DNA of 64,000 bases from Faucicola sp902506215 (lineage in GTDB: Bacteria > Pseudomonadota > Gammaproteobacteria > Pseudomonadales > Moraxellaceae): contig CP069437.1 of assembly GCA_016888885.1 (NCBI GenBank), positions 744,001-808,000 of the forward strand, written 5' to 3'. Shown one piece after another: positions 44,259 to 52,872 of the stretch. Position numbers and translations under genes: made by a program. The notes beneath the pieces are model-generated. The model saw nothing but the letters and a program-made list of their open reading frames with translations, was not told where the DNA came from and ran no database searches. Every line of letters begins with the position of its first letter. The stretch's first letter is position 1.

Positions 44259-45128
44259 ATGCGTAGATTTTTTTATAACCAACCAAATTTGCTACAAGTT
44301 GGCAGCACTGTGCCTTTGACCGAAGAGATTTTTCATCATTGGTGTAAAGTGTTAAGAGCAAGTATCGGCGAACAAGCGTTGTTTTTTGATGGTCAAGGTG
44401 GTGAATATACCGTCACTTTAACGGATGTCACTAAAAAACAAGCGCTCGTTACCATCAACGATTTTAATCCGATCAATCGAGCTTTGCCATTTACTGTGAA
44501 CATTGCCTTGGTTATGAGCCGTGGCGAGCGCATGGATTATGCCATTCAAAAATCCACAGAGCTTGGAGTGTCATCGATTCAGCTGCTCACAAGCCAACAT
44601 GGTGAAGTACGCCTAAAAGCAGACCAAGCCGATAAAAAGCTCGCCCATTGGCAGCAAGTTGCGGTATCGGCATGTGAACAGTGTGGGCTTAATATCGTGC
44701 CAAACTTACTGGCACCAAAAGCTTTTAGCGACTGGATTGATGAGCCAGCAGGCGTTCCCACTTCTAGCAACGTGACCAAATTAATTTTAGCCGTTCCTCC
44801 TGATGACAGTGGCGTAGTGATACCTTGTAATCAAATTGAAGGTAACGACATTGAGCATAACGATATTGAACCCATCACGCCCTATACCCCATATCCCAAC
44901 CCACTACCTCAGATAACAAACCAGTTTAGACAGTGTTCTTTAGCCCAATTTTGGTTACTCATTGGCGCTGAAGGTGGGTTTTCAGCGCAAGAAATAACGC
45001 AAGCTATCGAGCGAGGTTTTATGCCTTGGCAAATTGGCGAGCGTGTGCTAAGAACTGAGACAGCCCCTGTTGTCGCATTGTCTTCATTGTTGACGCTACA
45101 CCAAACTTTGACCCTTGCACAGGAATAA
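44259..45128 (+). CDS. rsmE: 16S rRNA m3U1498 methyltransferase
   Basis: SPOUT-class enzyme that methylates N3 of U1498 in 16S rRNA. N-terminal PUA-like domain (MRRFFYNQ, HHWCKVLRAS) and C-terminal trefoil knot with LLIGAEGGFSAQEI and IGERVLRTETAPVVAL. At 289 residues it is about 40 longer than usual. The extra part is an acidic, Pro-rich loop (about 185-225, containing GNDIEHNDIEPITPYTPYP) with a small internal repeat, placed before the knot strand. It ends two bases before the PAS-GGDEF-EAL gene. Confidence 0.92.
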   Translation: MRRFFYNQPNLLQVGSTVPLTEEIFHHWCKVLRASIGEQALFFDGQGGEYTVTLTDVTKKQALVTINDFNPINRALPFTVNIALVMSRGERMDYAIQKSTELGVSSIQLLTSQHGEVRLKADQADKKLAHWQQVAVSACEQCGLNIVPNLLAPKAFSDWIDEPAGVPTSSNVTKLILAVPPDDSGVVIPCNQIEGNDIEHNDIEPITPYTPYPNPLPQITNQFRQCSLAQFWLLIGAEGGFSAQEITQAIERGFMPWQIGERVLRTETAPVVALSSLLTLHQTLTLAQE

Positions 45129-45130
45129 TC

Positions 45131-46975
45131 ATGTCATCGAATAACGATCCAGTCTTGCCGATAGACCATCGTGATTGCTTTATGGGTGCTAACAAGTTGT
45201 GTCAAGGTGATTTACGTGAGTATGGGTTTATTGTCGATAGCCATTTTTTTGATCAACAAATTTCGCTTGAACATCAAAATGCGGTGTTTGCCTCGGTTTT
45301 TTCAAAAATCCATGATGGCATTTTTATGCTTGATGAACGGCTACGTTTTATCTGTGTCAATCAGCAATTTTTAAACATTACCGCCTTGCCACGCGATCAG
45401 GTGCTAGGTAGCCCGTTTTATTTTTATCCGTATAAGACCTATGCCTCACACTTACAGCAAGCGATTGCCGCCATCATTACCAGACTGGATAATCGACAAT
45501 CAATTTCGACCAATTTAGTGCTTTCTTATCACAATTCACCTGAAGTGGCGGTCTGGCTAGATATCTGCGTGTGTGAAGTCGATAATAACCGAGTGGTGTA
45601 TGTAGGGCTACTCACCAATTTAACCAAAAAAGATGCGCAGCTTAGCCACACCTTACATCTCTACAATTATGATGAATTAACGGGTCTGCCCAATTATGAT
45701 ACTTTTTATGACAAATTAAAAAGCTGTATTGACTACTATCAGGCAGCCGATAATCAGCGTGAGTGTATGGGGGTATTGCTACGCATCAATATTGATAAAT
45801 TGCAGTCTTTTAACATCAGCCTTGGCATTGAAAATACCAATACGCTGATTCAAGGTTTTGTCAAACGGGTAAAATCCTTAAAAATTTCGGGTGCCAGTTT
45901 AGTCGCTTTTTCGCGGTTTGGGGGTGATAGTTTTGCGGCGATGATTTCGGTACAATACCTTGATGCCGCACATCACTACGTGGCAGCGCTCAAACAGTTA
46001 TTTGACTTACCTTTTAGCATTGACAACCAATCAATTTATTTAAGGTTGTCGATTGGCGCCTCGATTTTCCCCACTCATACCCAAGATGCTCAGACATTGC
46101 TATTACAAGCAGACACGGCGTTAAAACATGGGCGGCTTATCAGTGATGAAGATTGTGTTTGGTATGATGCCAACCAGCAAAAAGGCAATTTTAAAGACAT
46201 TCATTTGCTCAGTGCCTTTAAAAATGCGTTGTTAAAACAGCAAATTTTGCCCTACTTTCAGCCTAAGTTAGAGTTTGCACAGCCCGACTTGCCGATGTTT
46301 GAAGCGCTGGTGCGCTGGGAGCATCCCACCCTTGGACTTCTCTATCCCAACGATTTTTTGGCGGAGGTGCTCGATAAGTCATCGCAGCCGCTATTTGAAA
46401 AAATCGTGTTAGTTTGTATCGAGCAGATTTTGACATGGCGTGAGATGGGCTATAACTGCCTCATCTGTATCAATATTGATACTCGCCAATTGATTAGTGA
46501 CAAATTTATTGCGTTTATTGAAGAGACGCTACAGCAGTATAGTTGGCTTCCCCAATTAATCAGTTTTGAAATCACGGAAGTCTGCAAAATTCATGATGAA
46601 GTAAAAGCGCAGGCGATGCTAGCAAAACTGCGCCAGTATGGTTTTAGTATATCGATTGATGACTTTGGTACAGGCTTTGCCGCGATGCAATATTTGATTA
46701 AATATCCGATTGATGTGCTCAAAATTGACCGCTTATTTATCACAGATATTTTACAAGACCCAAAAAAACAAGTGATTGTCAAATCAGTGATTGATATGGC
46801 GCATTCGCTATCCATGCAAGCATTGGCTGAGGGCGTCTCTAACTGTGAAGAAATCGAATATTTGCGCAGCCTTGGTTGTGATTTGATTCAAGGATTTGGT
46901 TTTGGTGTACCCATGTCTAGTAAAGATACCACTAAATGGCTTAAAACCAACTATAAACCAAACTATTTGCTATAA
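45131..46975 (+). CDS. PAS-GGDEF-EAL protein, probable c-di-GMP phosphodiesterase
   Basis: 614 residues. A PAS sensor (about 45-165) is followed by a GGDEF domain and an EAL domain. The GGDEF active site is degenerate: residues 264-268 read GGDSF, so cyclase activity is unlikely and the domain may only bind GTP. The EAL domain looks active, with EALVRWEHP (Glu391), the ENxxR-like region, EITE, DDFGTGFAA and the C-terminal EGV loop. There is no transmembrane segment, so it is cytosolic. ATG 45131 has AGGA upstream and follows the rsmE stop by two bases, so the two genes are probably co-transcribed. Confidence 0.9.
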   Translation: MSSNNDPVLPIDHRDCFMGANKLCQGDLREYGFIVDSHFFDQQISLEHQNAVFASVFSKIHDGIFMLDERLRFICVNQQFLNITALPRDQVLGSPFYFYPYKTYASHLQQAIAAIITRLDNRQSISTNLVLSYHNSPEVAVWLDICVCEVDNNRVVYVGLLTNLTKKDAQLSHTLHLYNYDELTGLPNYDTFYDKLKSCIDYYQAADNQRECMGVLLRINIDKLQSFNISLGIENTNTLIQGFVKRVKSLKISGASLVAFSRFGGDSFAAMISVQYLDAAHHYVAALKQLFDLPFSIDNQSIYLRLSIGASIFPTHTQDAQTLLLQADTALKHGRLISDEDCVWYDANQQKGNFKDIHLLSAFKNALLKQQILPYFQPKLEFAQPDLPMFEALVRWEHPTLGLLYPNDFLAEVLDKSSQPLFEKIVLVCIEQILTWREMGYNCLICINIDTRQLISDKFIAFIEETLQQYSWLPQLISFEITEVCKIHDEVKAQAMLAKLRQYGFSISIDDFGTGFAAMQYLIKYPIDVLKIDRLFITDILQDPKKQVIVKSVIDMAHSLSMQALAEGVSNCEEIEYLRSLGCDLIQGFGFGVPMSSKDTTKWLKTNYKPNYLL

Positions 46976-47125
46976 GTTTTAATTAGACCAATTAGATTTT
47001 TTTATGACCCTATAGTCATGTTAGCACCTTGTCACCTTTGCCAAATTTTCCTATCTTAGAGATATAAAACCTTAGTAATGGGGTAGGTTTTTTTGTCTTT
47101 TTAAAACACTAATCAAGGATATCGT

Positions 47126-48919
47126 ATGCAATATAAAGCACCGCTTCGTGATATGAAATTTGTCATGCATGAATTATTAAAATTTGAAGATCACTATAAA
47201 ACCATTCCTAGCTATGCCCATACGGATAAAGAAACGATTGATAGTTTCATAGAAGCAGGTGCAAGCTTCTCTGAAGCAGAATTGTCACCCCTTAACCGTT
47301 CAGGCGATGAAGAAGGCTGTCGTTTTGAAAATGGTAATGTGTATACGCCAAAAGGCTTTAAAGAAGCCTATAAACAATACTGTGAATTAGGCTTTCCTTC
47401 TTTATGTGCCGATGAAGAATTTGGCGGTCAAGGCATGCCATTGTCATTGGGTTCAGCGGTCAATGAAATGGTAGGTGCCGCTAACTGGTCTTTCTCAATG
47501 TACCCAGGTCTCTCTGAAGGTGCTATCCGTACGCTAGAACACCACGGTACCGATGAACAAAAACAAAAATATTTATTGAAACTCGTCAGCGGTGAGTGGA
47601 CTGGTACCATGTGTCTGACCGAAGCGCATGCAGGTTCTGACCTAGGTATTATCCGCAGCAAAGCTGAACCCAATGAAGACGGTTCATACGCTATCACCGG
47701 TCAAAAAATCTTTATCTCAGCGGGCGAACACGACATGGCAGACAACATTGTCCATATCGTACTAGCGCGTTTACCGGGTGCGCCAGCAGGTACCAAAGGT
47801 ATCTCATTATTCATCGTACCAAAATTCAATGTCAACGAAGATGGCTCTATCGGTGAGCGTAACACCGTTACCTGCGGTTCGATTGAACACAAAATGGGTA
47901 TCAAAGCCTCTGCAACTGCGGTACTAAACTTTGATAAAGCCAAAGGTTACTTGATTGGACCAGAAAACAAAGGTCTAAACTGTATGTTTACCTTTATGAA
48001 TACCGCCCGTATTGGTACTGCGATTCAAGGTCTCACTGCGGCGGAATTGGCTTTCCAAGGTGGCTTAAGCTACGCCAAAGAACGTCTTGCGATGCGCGCA
48101 TTAAGCGGTGCAAAAGCGCCAGAAAAAGTGGCTGACCCAATCATCGTCCATCCAGCAGTGCGCAACATGGTATTAACTTGTAAAGCGTTTGCTGAAGGTG
48201 GTCGTGCCCTAGTCTACTATCTATCACAATTCTCTGATGTGGTAACTAAAGGCGAAGGCGAAACAAAAGCTTACGCTGACCAAATGTTGTCTTTTTTAAC
48301 CCCAATTGCCAAAGCCTTCTTAACTGAAACAGGTTATGAAGCAGCCAATCACGGTGTGCAAGTGTATGGTGGTCATGGCTATATCCGTGAATGGGGCATG
48401 GAACAAAACGTACGTGATACGCGTATCGCTTGTTTATATGAAGGTACCACTGAAATCCAATCACTCGACTTGTTAGGTCGTAAAGTATTGGGTTCACAAG
48501 GTAAAATGCTAGCTAACTTTAGCAAAGTCATTTATCAATTCTGTGAAGAAAACAAAGACAATGATGCGATGGGTGAATTCATTCGTCCACTAGCACGTTT
48601 GAATAAAGAATGGGGCGATTTAACCGCTCGCATTGGTATGCAAGCCACTGAAAACCCTGATGCAGTGGGTGCAGCGGCGGTTGACTACATGTACTATAGT
48701 GGCTACATCACCCTAGCTTACCTATGGGCGCGTATGGCGTTAGTCGCTCAACAAGCGCTCCAAGGCGACACCACTGAGACCAAATTCTATCAAGCCAAAA
48801 TCAAAACCGCTCAGTTCTACTTTGCAAAACTATTGCCTCGCACTTTAACTTACGTCAAACGTATTGATACAGGGCTTGAGCCATACATGAGCATGGAAGT
48901 TGACGAATTCCAATTCTAA
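47126..48919 (+). CDS. Acyl-CoA dehydrogenase, large form (paralogue 1)
   Basis: FAD flavoprotein for the first oxidation step of fatty acid beta-oxidation. 597 residues with the extended layout of bacterial FadE1/FadE2-type enzymes. Seen are the flavin segment GTMCLTEAHAGSDLGIIRSK, the HKMGIKASATAVL block, the GGHGYIREWGMEQNVRDTRI segment, and the catalytic Glu in CLYEGTTEIQ. AAGGA precedes the start. The second paralogue lies downstream on the same strand, separated by an IS5-family element. Chain-length preference cannot be read. Confidence 0.93.
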   Translation: MQYKAPLRDMKFVMHELLKFEDHYKTIPSYAHTDKETIDSFIEAGASFSEAELSPLNRSGDEEGCRFENGNVYTPKGFKEAYKQYCELGFPSLCADEEFGGQGMPLSLGSAVNEMVGAANWSFSMYPGLSEGAIRTLEHHGTDEQKQKYLLKLVSGEWTGTMCLTEAHAGSDLGIIRSKAEPNEDGSYAITGQKIFISAGEHDMADNIVHIVLARLPGAPAGTKGISLFIVPKFNVNEDGSIGERNTVTCGSIEHKMGIKASATAVLNFDKAKGYLIGPENKGLNCMFTFMNTARIGTAIQGLTAAELAFQGGLSYAKERLAMRALSGAKAPEKVADPIIVHPAVRNMVLTCKAFAEGGRALVYYLSQFSDVVTKGEGETKAYADQMLSFLTPIAKAFLTETGYEAANHGVQVYGGHGYIREWGMEQNVRDTRIACLYEGTTEIQSLDLLGRKVLGSQGKMLANFSKVIYQFCEENKDNDAMGEFIRPLARLNKEWGDLTARIGMQATENPDAVGAAAVDYMYYSGYITLAYLWARMALVAQQALQGDTTETKFYQAKIKTAQFYFAKLLPRTLTYVKRIDTGLEPYMSMEVDEFQF

Positions 48920-48939
48920 TTTTTTACTAAGCTATCTAG

Positions 48940-49780
48940 GGCGTGTCCCTAATTTGAATAAGCCCAAAAGAGCCCTATTTTAACCCTATATTCCAACAAA
49001 ATATAGGCAAACACAAACAATGGCGAGAACCGCAATAACTGACAACATATGGGAACAATTACAAACAACCATGAAAGCGCACGGCTGTCATCAATGGAAG
49101 AACGACCGTACCGTGATGGAAGCCATACTATGGAAGCTAAGAACAGGTGCACCATGGCGAGACATACCTATTGAGCTAGGGTCATGGAAAACCGCTTATA
49201 ACCGCTTTAACCGATGGTCTAAAAAAGGCTTGTGGCAGAATTTTTTTTTGACCTACGAAAAGAAATTGACAAAGAATGGGTATTCATCGACGGAAGTTAT
49301 GTACGGTGTCATCAACATGCAAGTGGAGCTCGGCGTGGTTTCGATAGAGCAATTGGACAAAGCCGTGGCGGAAACACGACAAAAATACACCTATGTGTGG
49401 ACTCGCATGGAAATCCGCTCGATTTTAAAGTCACTGGGGGTAACGTGCACGACAGTCAAGTTGCAAACGACTTGATAGAAGTCATACAAGAAGCCCAGTA
49501 TTTTATCGCTGACAAAGGGTATGACTCGCAAGAAATCAGAGATAAAGCGATAGAACACGGTATGAAAGCTATTATACCAAAGCGTAAAAATGCCAAGCAA
49601 CCTAACCCTGATTTTGATAGCTACCTTTATAAATTACGCCACTTAGTCGAGAATGCATTTGCACGATTAAAGCAGTTTCGTAGTATTGCTACTCGCTATG
49701 AGAAATTAGCTCGTAATTTTAAATCGATGCTTTACTTGGCTTGCTCTATTATTCATGCTAAGTTAAATTGAGGACACGCC
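48940..49780 (+). mobile_element. IS5-family (IS427-type) insertion sequence
   Basis: 841-bp element with imperfect inverted repeats: the left end is GGCGTGTCCCTAATTTGA, and the right end read outward-in is GGCGTGTCCTCAATTTAA. Both ends are flanked by CTAG (48936-48939 and 49781-49784), a four-base target duplication typical for the group. It carries two overlapping transposase frames joined by a frameshift. It sits between two acyl-CoA dehydrogenase genes. Confidence 0.92.
49020..49771 (+). CDS. IS5-family transposase made by -1 frameshift (OrfA-OrfB)
   Basis: OrfA starts at ATG 49020 (MARTAITDNIWEQLQTTM) and encodes the DNA-binding half. OrfB encodes the DDE half, with Asp in VFIDGSYVRCHQH, Asp in FIADKGYDSQEIR and Glu in LVENAFARLKQF. 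The frames overlap at a T9 run just before 49250: the zero frame reads AAT TTT TTT TTG, while a -1 slip gives NFFFDLRKEIDKEW, which joins the two halves as in intact relatives. This is the usual programmed frameshift of the group. No other defect is seen, so the copy may be functional. Confidence 0.9.
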
Positions 49781-49908
49781 CTAGTGTAGTAATAAAATTA
49801 TGATAGAATCATTGATAGTTTAATTCTTTATTCAATCCTTAGGTAGCAAAAGCTGTCTAAGGATTTGTCTCATTTCGAATGACGAGCTAACCCATAAAAG
49901 GAAATAAT

Positions 49909-51693
49909 ATGCCTATTTATAATGCGCCAATTCAAGACATGAAATTCATCTTAAATGATGTATTCAATGCCGCCGATTTTTGGCAAAAAAATGAACAGTT
50001 AGCCCATGTTGACAGTGATACGGTCAATATGATTTTAGAAGAAATGTCAAAATTTGCTAAAAACACGTTACTGCCCATCAACCGCTCGGGTGATGAAGAA
50101 GGGGCACAATATTTGGGTGAAGGCAAAGTAAAAACCCCCACTGGTTTTAAAGCAGCATTTGATGAATACGCACAAGGCGGCTGGATTGGTCTAGGCGGCG
50201 ATCCAAATCATGGCGGTCAAGGCATGCCAAAAATGGTGACTATGCTCGCTGAAGAGATGGTATTTACCGCCAACCAATCATTCGCGCTCTATCCAAACCT
50301 ATCGGGCGGCGCGTGTATGTGTATTTATAACGCAGGCTCTGAAGAACAAAAACAAACCTACCTAGAAAAAATCTACTCAGGTGAGTGGACAGGTACGATG
50401 TGCTTGACCGAACCGCACGCAGGTACGGATTTGGGCCTCATCAAAACCAAAGCCGTGCCAAACCAAGACGGTAGCTACAGTATCACAGGTACCAAAATCT
50501 TTATCACCGCAGGTGAACATGACTTAGCGGATAACATCATCCATTTGGTATTGGCAAAAACCCCAAATGCCCCAGCAGGCTCAAAAGGGATTTCATTGTT
50601 TATCGTACCCAAATTCCATGTGAATGCGGATGGCTCATTGGGCGAGCGTAACGCGGTAAGCTGTGGCTCTATCGAGCACAAAATGGGTATCAAAGCGTCA
50701 GCCACTTGCGTCATGAACTTTGATGGTGCCAAAGGTTTTATGGTAGGCGCAGAAAATACCGGTCTTGCGTCCATGTTTATCATGATGAACTATGAGCGTT
50801 TGACAATGGGGTTACAAGGTATCGGTGGCGCTGAGTTAGCTTATCAAAACGCCACAGCTTATGCCCTTGACCGTATCCAAGGTCGCGCCGATAGCGGTAT
50901 CCAAGAGCCAAACAAACCCGCTGACCCAATCGTATTTCATGCCGATGTTCGCCGTATGCTGTTAAATGCTAAAACCATCAGTGAAGCCTCACGCTGCTTT
51001 GCGATGTATGTCGCCAAAGAACTTGATACCAACAAATATACCGATGATGCTGCAGCAAGAAAAGCCGCTGATGACCGCGTTGCTCTTTTGACGCCCGTTG
51101 CTAAAGCATTCTTAACCGACCGTGGTCTTGAAGCGTCAATTGATGCACAGCAATGCTTTGGTGGTCATGGCTATATCCGTGAATGGGGCATGGAACAAAT
51201 CGTACGTGACACCCGTATCTCGCAAATTTATGAAGGGACCAATGGTATCCAATCACTTGATTTGTTGGGTCGTAAAGTGGTGAAAAACGGCGGTGCATTT
51301 GTGACAACGTATGTCCAAGAAATGCGTGATTTTGCCAATAACATGAACGCAGACCATGCCATCAAACAAGCGATTTTAACATCAGCGGATAAACTTGAAG
51401 ACTTAACCAAAGCAGTGGTAGCAGCGGCAGCGGTCAACAAAGACGAAATCAATGGCTGTGCGGTTGATTACTTACAAGCCTTTGGTTATGTCAGCTTTGC
51501 TTATATGTTTGGCTTGATGGTTGAAGCGGCAAATGGCAAAGAAGGCGACTTCTATGCCAATAAAGCAAAATTAGCGGACTACTATGTCGGTCGTATGTTG
51601 CCACGCTTAGATGCGCATATTGCGATGGTAAAAGCAACGAGCCAACCCATCACAGCGTTTGACCGCGATTATTTTGCGGCAACCATCGCTTAA
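49909..51693 (+). CDS. Acyl-CoA dehydrogenase, large form (paralogue 2)
   Basis: 594-residue paralogue of the enzyme encoded at 47126, alike over its whole length: both begin with PIQDMKFI/PLRDMKFV. Shared blocks are GTMCLTEPHAGTDLGLIKTK, HKMGIKASATCVM, GGHGYIREWGMEQIVRDTRI and the catalytic-Glu segment IYEGTNGIQ. AAAAGGA precedes ATG 49909. Before the IS entered, the two genes would have been about 980 bp closer and possibly in one operon. Now the second depends on a promoter downstream of, or inside, the element. A tandem pair of this type is also known from Pseudomonas. Confidence 0.93.
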   Translation: MPIYNAPIQDMKFILNDVFNAADFWQKNEQLAHVDSDTVNMILEEMSKFAKNTLLPINRSGDEEGAQYLGEGKVKTPTGFKAAFDEYAQGGWIGLGGDPNHGGQGMPKMVTMLAEEMVFTANQSFALYPNLSGGACMCIYNAGSEEQKQTYLEKIYSGEWTGTMCLTEPHAGTDLGLIKTKAVPNQDGSYSITGTKIFITAGEHDLADNIIHLVLAKTPNAPAGSKGISLFIVPKFHVNADGSLGERNAVSCGSIEHKMGIKASATCVMNFDGAKGFMVGAENTGLASMFIMMNYERLTMGLQGIGGAELAYQNATAYALDRIQGRADSGIQEPNKPADPIVFHADVRRMLLNAKTISEASRCFAMYVAKELDTNKYTDDAAARKAADDRVALLTPVAKAFLTDRGLEASIDAQQCFGGHGYIREWGMEQIVRDTRISQIYEGTNGIQSLDLLGRKVVKNGGAFVTTYVQEMRDFANNMNADHAIKQAILTSADKLEDLTKAVVAAAAVNKDEINGCAVDYLQAFGYVSFAYMFGLMVEAANGKEGDFYANKAKLADYYVGRMLPRLDAHIAMVKATSQPITAFDRDYFAATIA

Positions 51694-51708
51694 TCCCTAC
51701 TTAAATAT

Positions 51709-51740
51709 AAAAAAATCGGCCACTTGAGCCGATTTTTTTT
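51709..51740. terminator. Terminator after acyl-CoA dehydrogenase 2
   Basis: AAAAATCGGC / GCCGATTTTT with loop CACTTGA and a long T tract; A-rich on the other side, so it may serve the convergent small acidic gene too. Confidence 0.92.
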
Positions 51741-51753
51741 ATGGATGAACAGG

Positions 51754-51996
51754 TTAGCGAAGCGTATCGTCATCATCATCTGCTAACGATTCATCTTCAT
51801 CGAAATCAAAGTCTTCATATTCATAATCCGCTGAGTCGTTTTCTTCAACGACAGCAACGCACTCTTCATATAGTTCAAAAATATATTCTTTGATATCACT
51901 TTCTTGCTGGTGTTTATTTGGCGTGAGTTTGGCTTCTTCTTCATAGATAAATTTTGCCAAATTTAGGGCGACATAGTTATTACTTAGTTCAATCAT
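51754..51996 (-). CDS. Small acidic protein of unknown function
   Basis: 80 residues. The first half is amphipathic helix (NYVALNLAKFIYEEEAKLTP); the last third is nearly all Asp and Glu with Tyr (DYEYEDFDFDEDESLADDDD). I do not recognise the family. The ORF is bounded by a terminator on its 3' side, has ATG 51996 with AAGGATAAC upstream, and is on the same strand as dcd. Such tails occur in nucleic-acid mimics and chaperone-like proteins, but no function is proposed. Confidence 0.6.
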   Translation of the reverse strand: MIELSNNYVALNLAKFIYEEEAKLTPNKHQQESDIKEYIFELYEECVAVVEENDSADYEYEDFDFDEDESLADDDDDTLR

Positions 51997-52139
51997 GGTG
52001 TTATCCTTATTGTGTGCGGTATTATTATTTTAAAACCATAGCAGTAGCGCATCGTTAGTATGACATATTCAAAAATAGAAAGCTTAAAGCAGTTGTAAGC
52101 TCGTGTAAAATTTGAGCGCTTAACAATTTGTCGCCATAA

Positions 52140-52165
52140 AATATAAAACCCACCGAAGTGGGTCT
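52140..52165 (-). terminator. Terminator after dcd
   Basis: ACCCAC-CGAA-GTGGGT hairpin with a stable tetraloop. On the minus strand it is followed by TTTTATAT, about 25 bp past the dcd stop. Confidence 0.75.
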
Positions 52166-52189
52166 ATATTACTGCTTAGTGCTTATCGT

Positions 52190-52765
52190 TTAGGCTTTGG
52201 GTAAGGTCACGCCCATTTGACCTTGGTACTTACCGCCACGGTCTTTGTAGGAAGTTTCGCACACATCATCGGCATCACTTTGGAAAAATAACATTTGCGC
52301 CACGCCCTCACCGGCATAGATACGCGCCGGTAAGTTGGTGGTATTACTAAATTCAAGCGTCACATGCCCTTCCCATTCTGGCTCAAGCGGCGTGACATTG
52401 ACGATAATACCGCAGCGCGCATAGGTAGATTTTCCCAAACAAATGGTCAATACATCGCGGGGAATACGAAAATACTCGACAGTACGAGCCAAGGCAAATG
52501 AGTTGGGCGGGATGATACACTCATCGCCCACGATATCAATAAAGCTACGCTCATCAAAGTTTTTTGGGTCAACGATGGCAGAATGTACATTGGTAAATAC
52601 TTTAAATTCGCGCGCGCAGCGGACATCATAACCATAGCTTGAGGTGCCGTAGCTGACCAATTTTTGTCCTTGTTCGCCCACACGTACTTGACCTGCTTCA
52701 AATGGCTCAATCATGCCATGCTCTTGTGCCATTTGGCGTATCCAGCGGTCGGATTTGATCGACAT
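52190..52765 (-). CDS. dcd: dCTP deaminase
   Basis: Trimeric enzyme that deaminates dCTP to dUTP for thymidylate synthesis. 191 residues, close to the E. coli length. The N-terminal IKSDRWIRQMAQEHGMIEPF, the catalytic region GKSTYARCGIIVNVTPLEPE with EWEGHVTLEFSNTT, and the closing GEGVAQMLFF agree with Dcd. It has its own terminator downstream; clpB lies upstream on the same strand and is also separately terminated. Confidence 0.95.
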   Translation of the reverse strand: MSIKSDRWIRQMAQEHGMIEPFEAGQVRVGEQGQKLVSYGTSSYGYDVRCAREFKVFTNVHSAIVDPKNFDERSFIDIVGDECIIPPNSFALARTVEYFRIPRDVLTICLGKSTYARCGIIVNVTPLEPEWEGHVTLEFSNTTNLPARIYAGEGVAQMLFFQSDADDVCETSYKDRGGKYQGQMGVTLPKA

Positions 52766-52825
52766 TTTGTTTCCTCAAATTTCAAATTTAGGCAGAATTA
52801 TACTGTAATTTGCTACACATAGGCG

Positions 52826-52862
52826 AAAAAAAACGGCTCTCACTCGAAAGCCGTTTTTTTTT
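52826..52862 (-). terminator. Terminator of clpB
   Basis: AAACGGCT / AGCCGTTT stem with a ten-base loop and long A and T runs on either side, directly after the clpB stop (minus strand). Confidence 0.9.
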
Positions 52863-52872
52863 GGTGAGAGAA

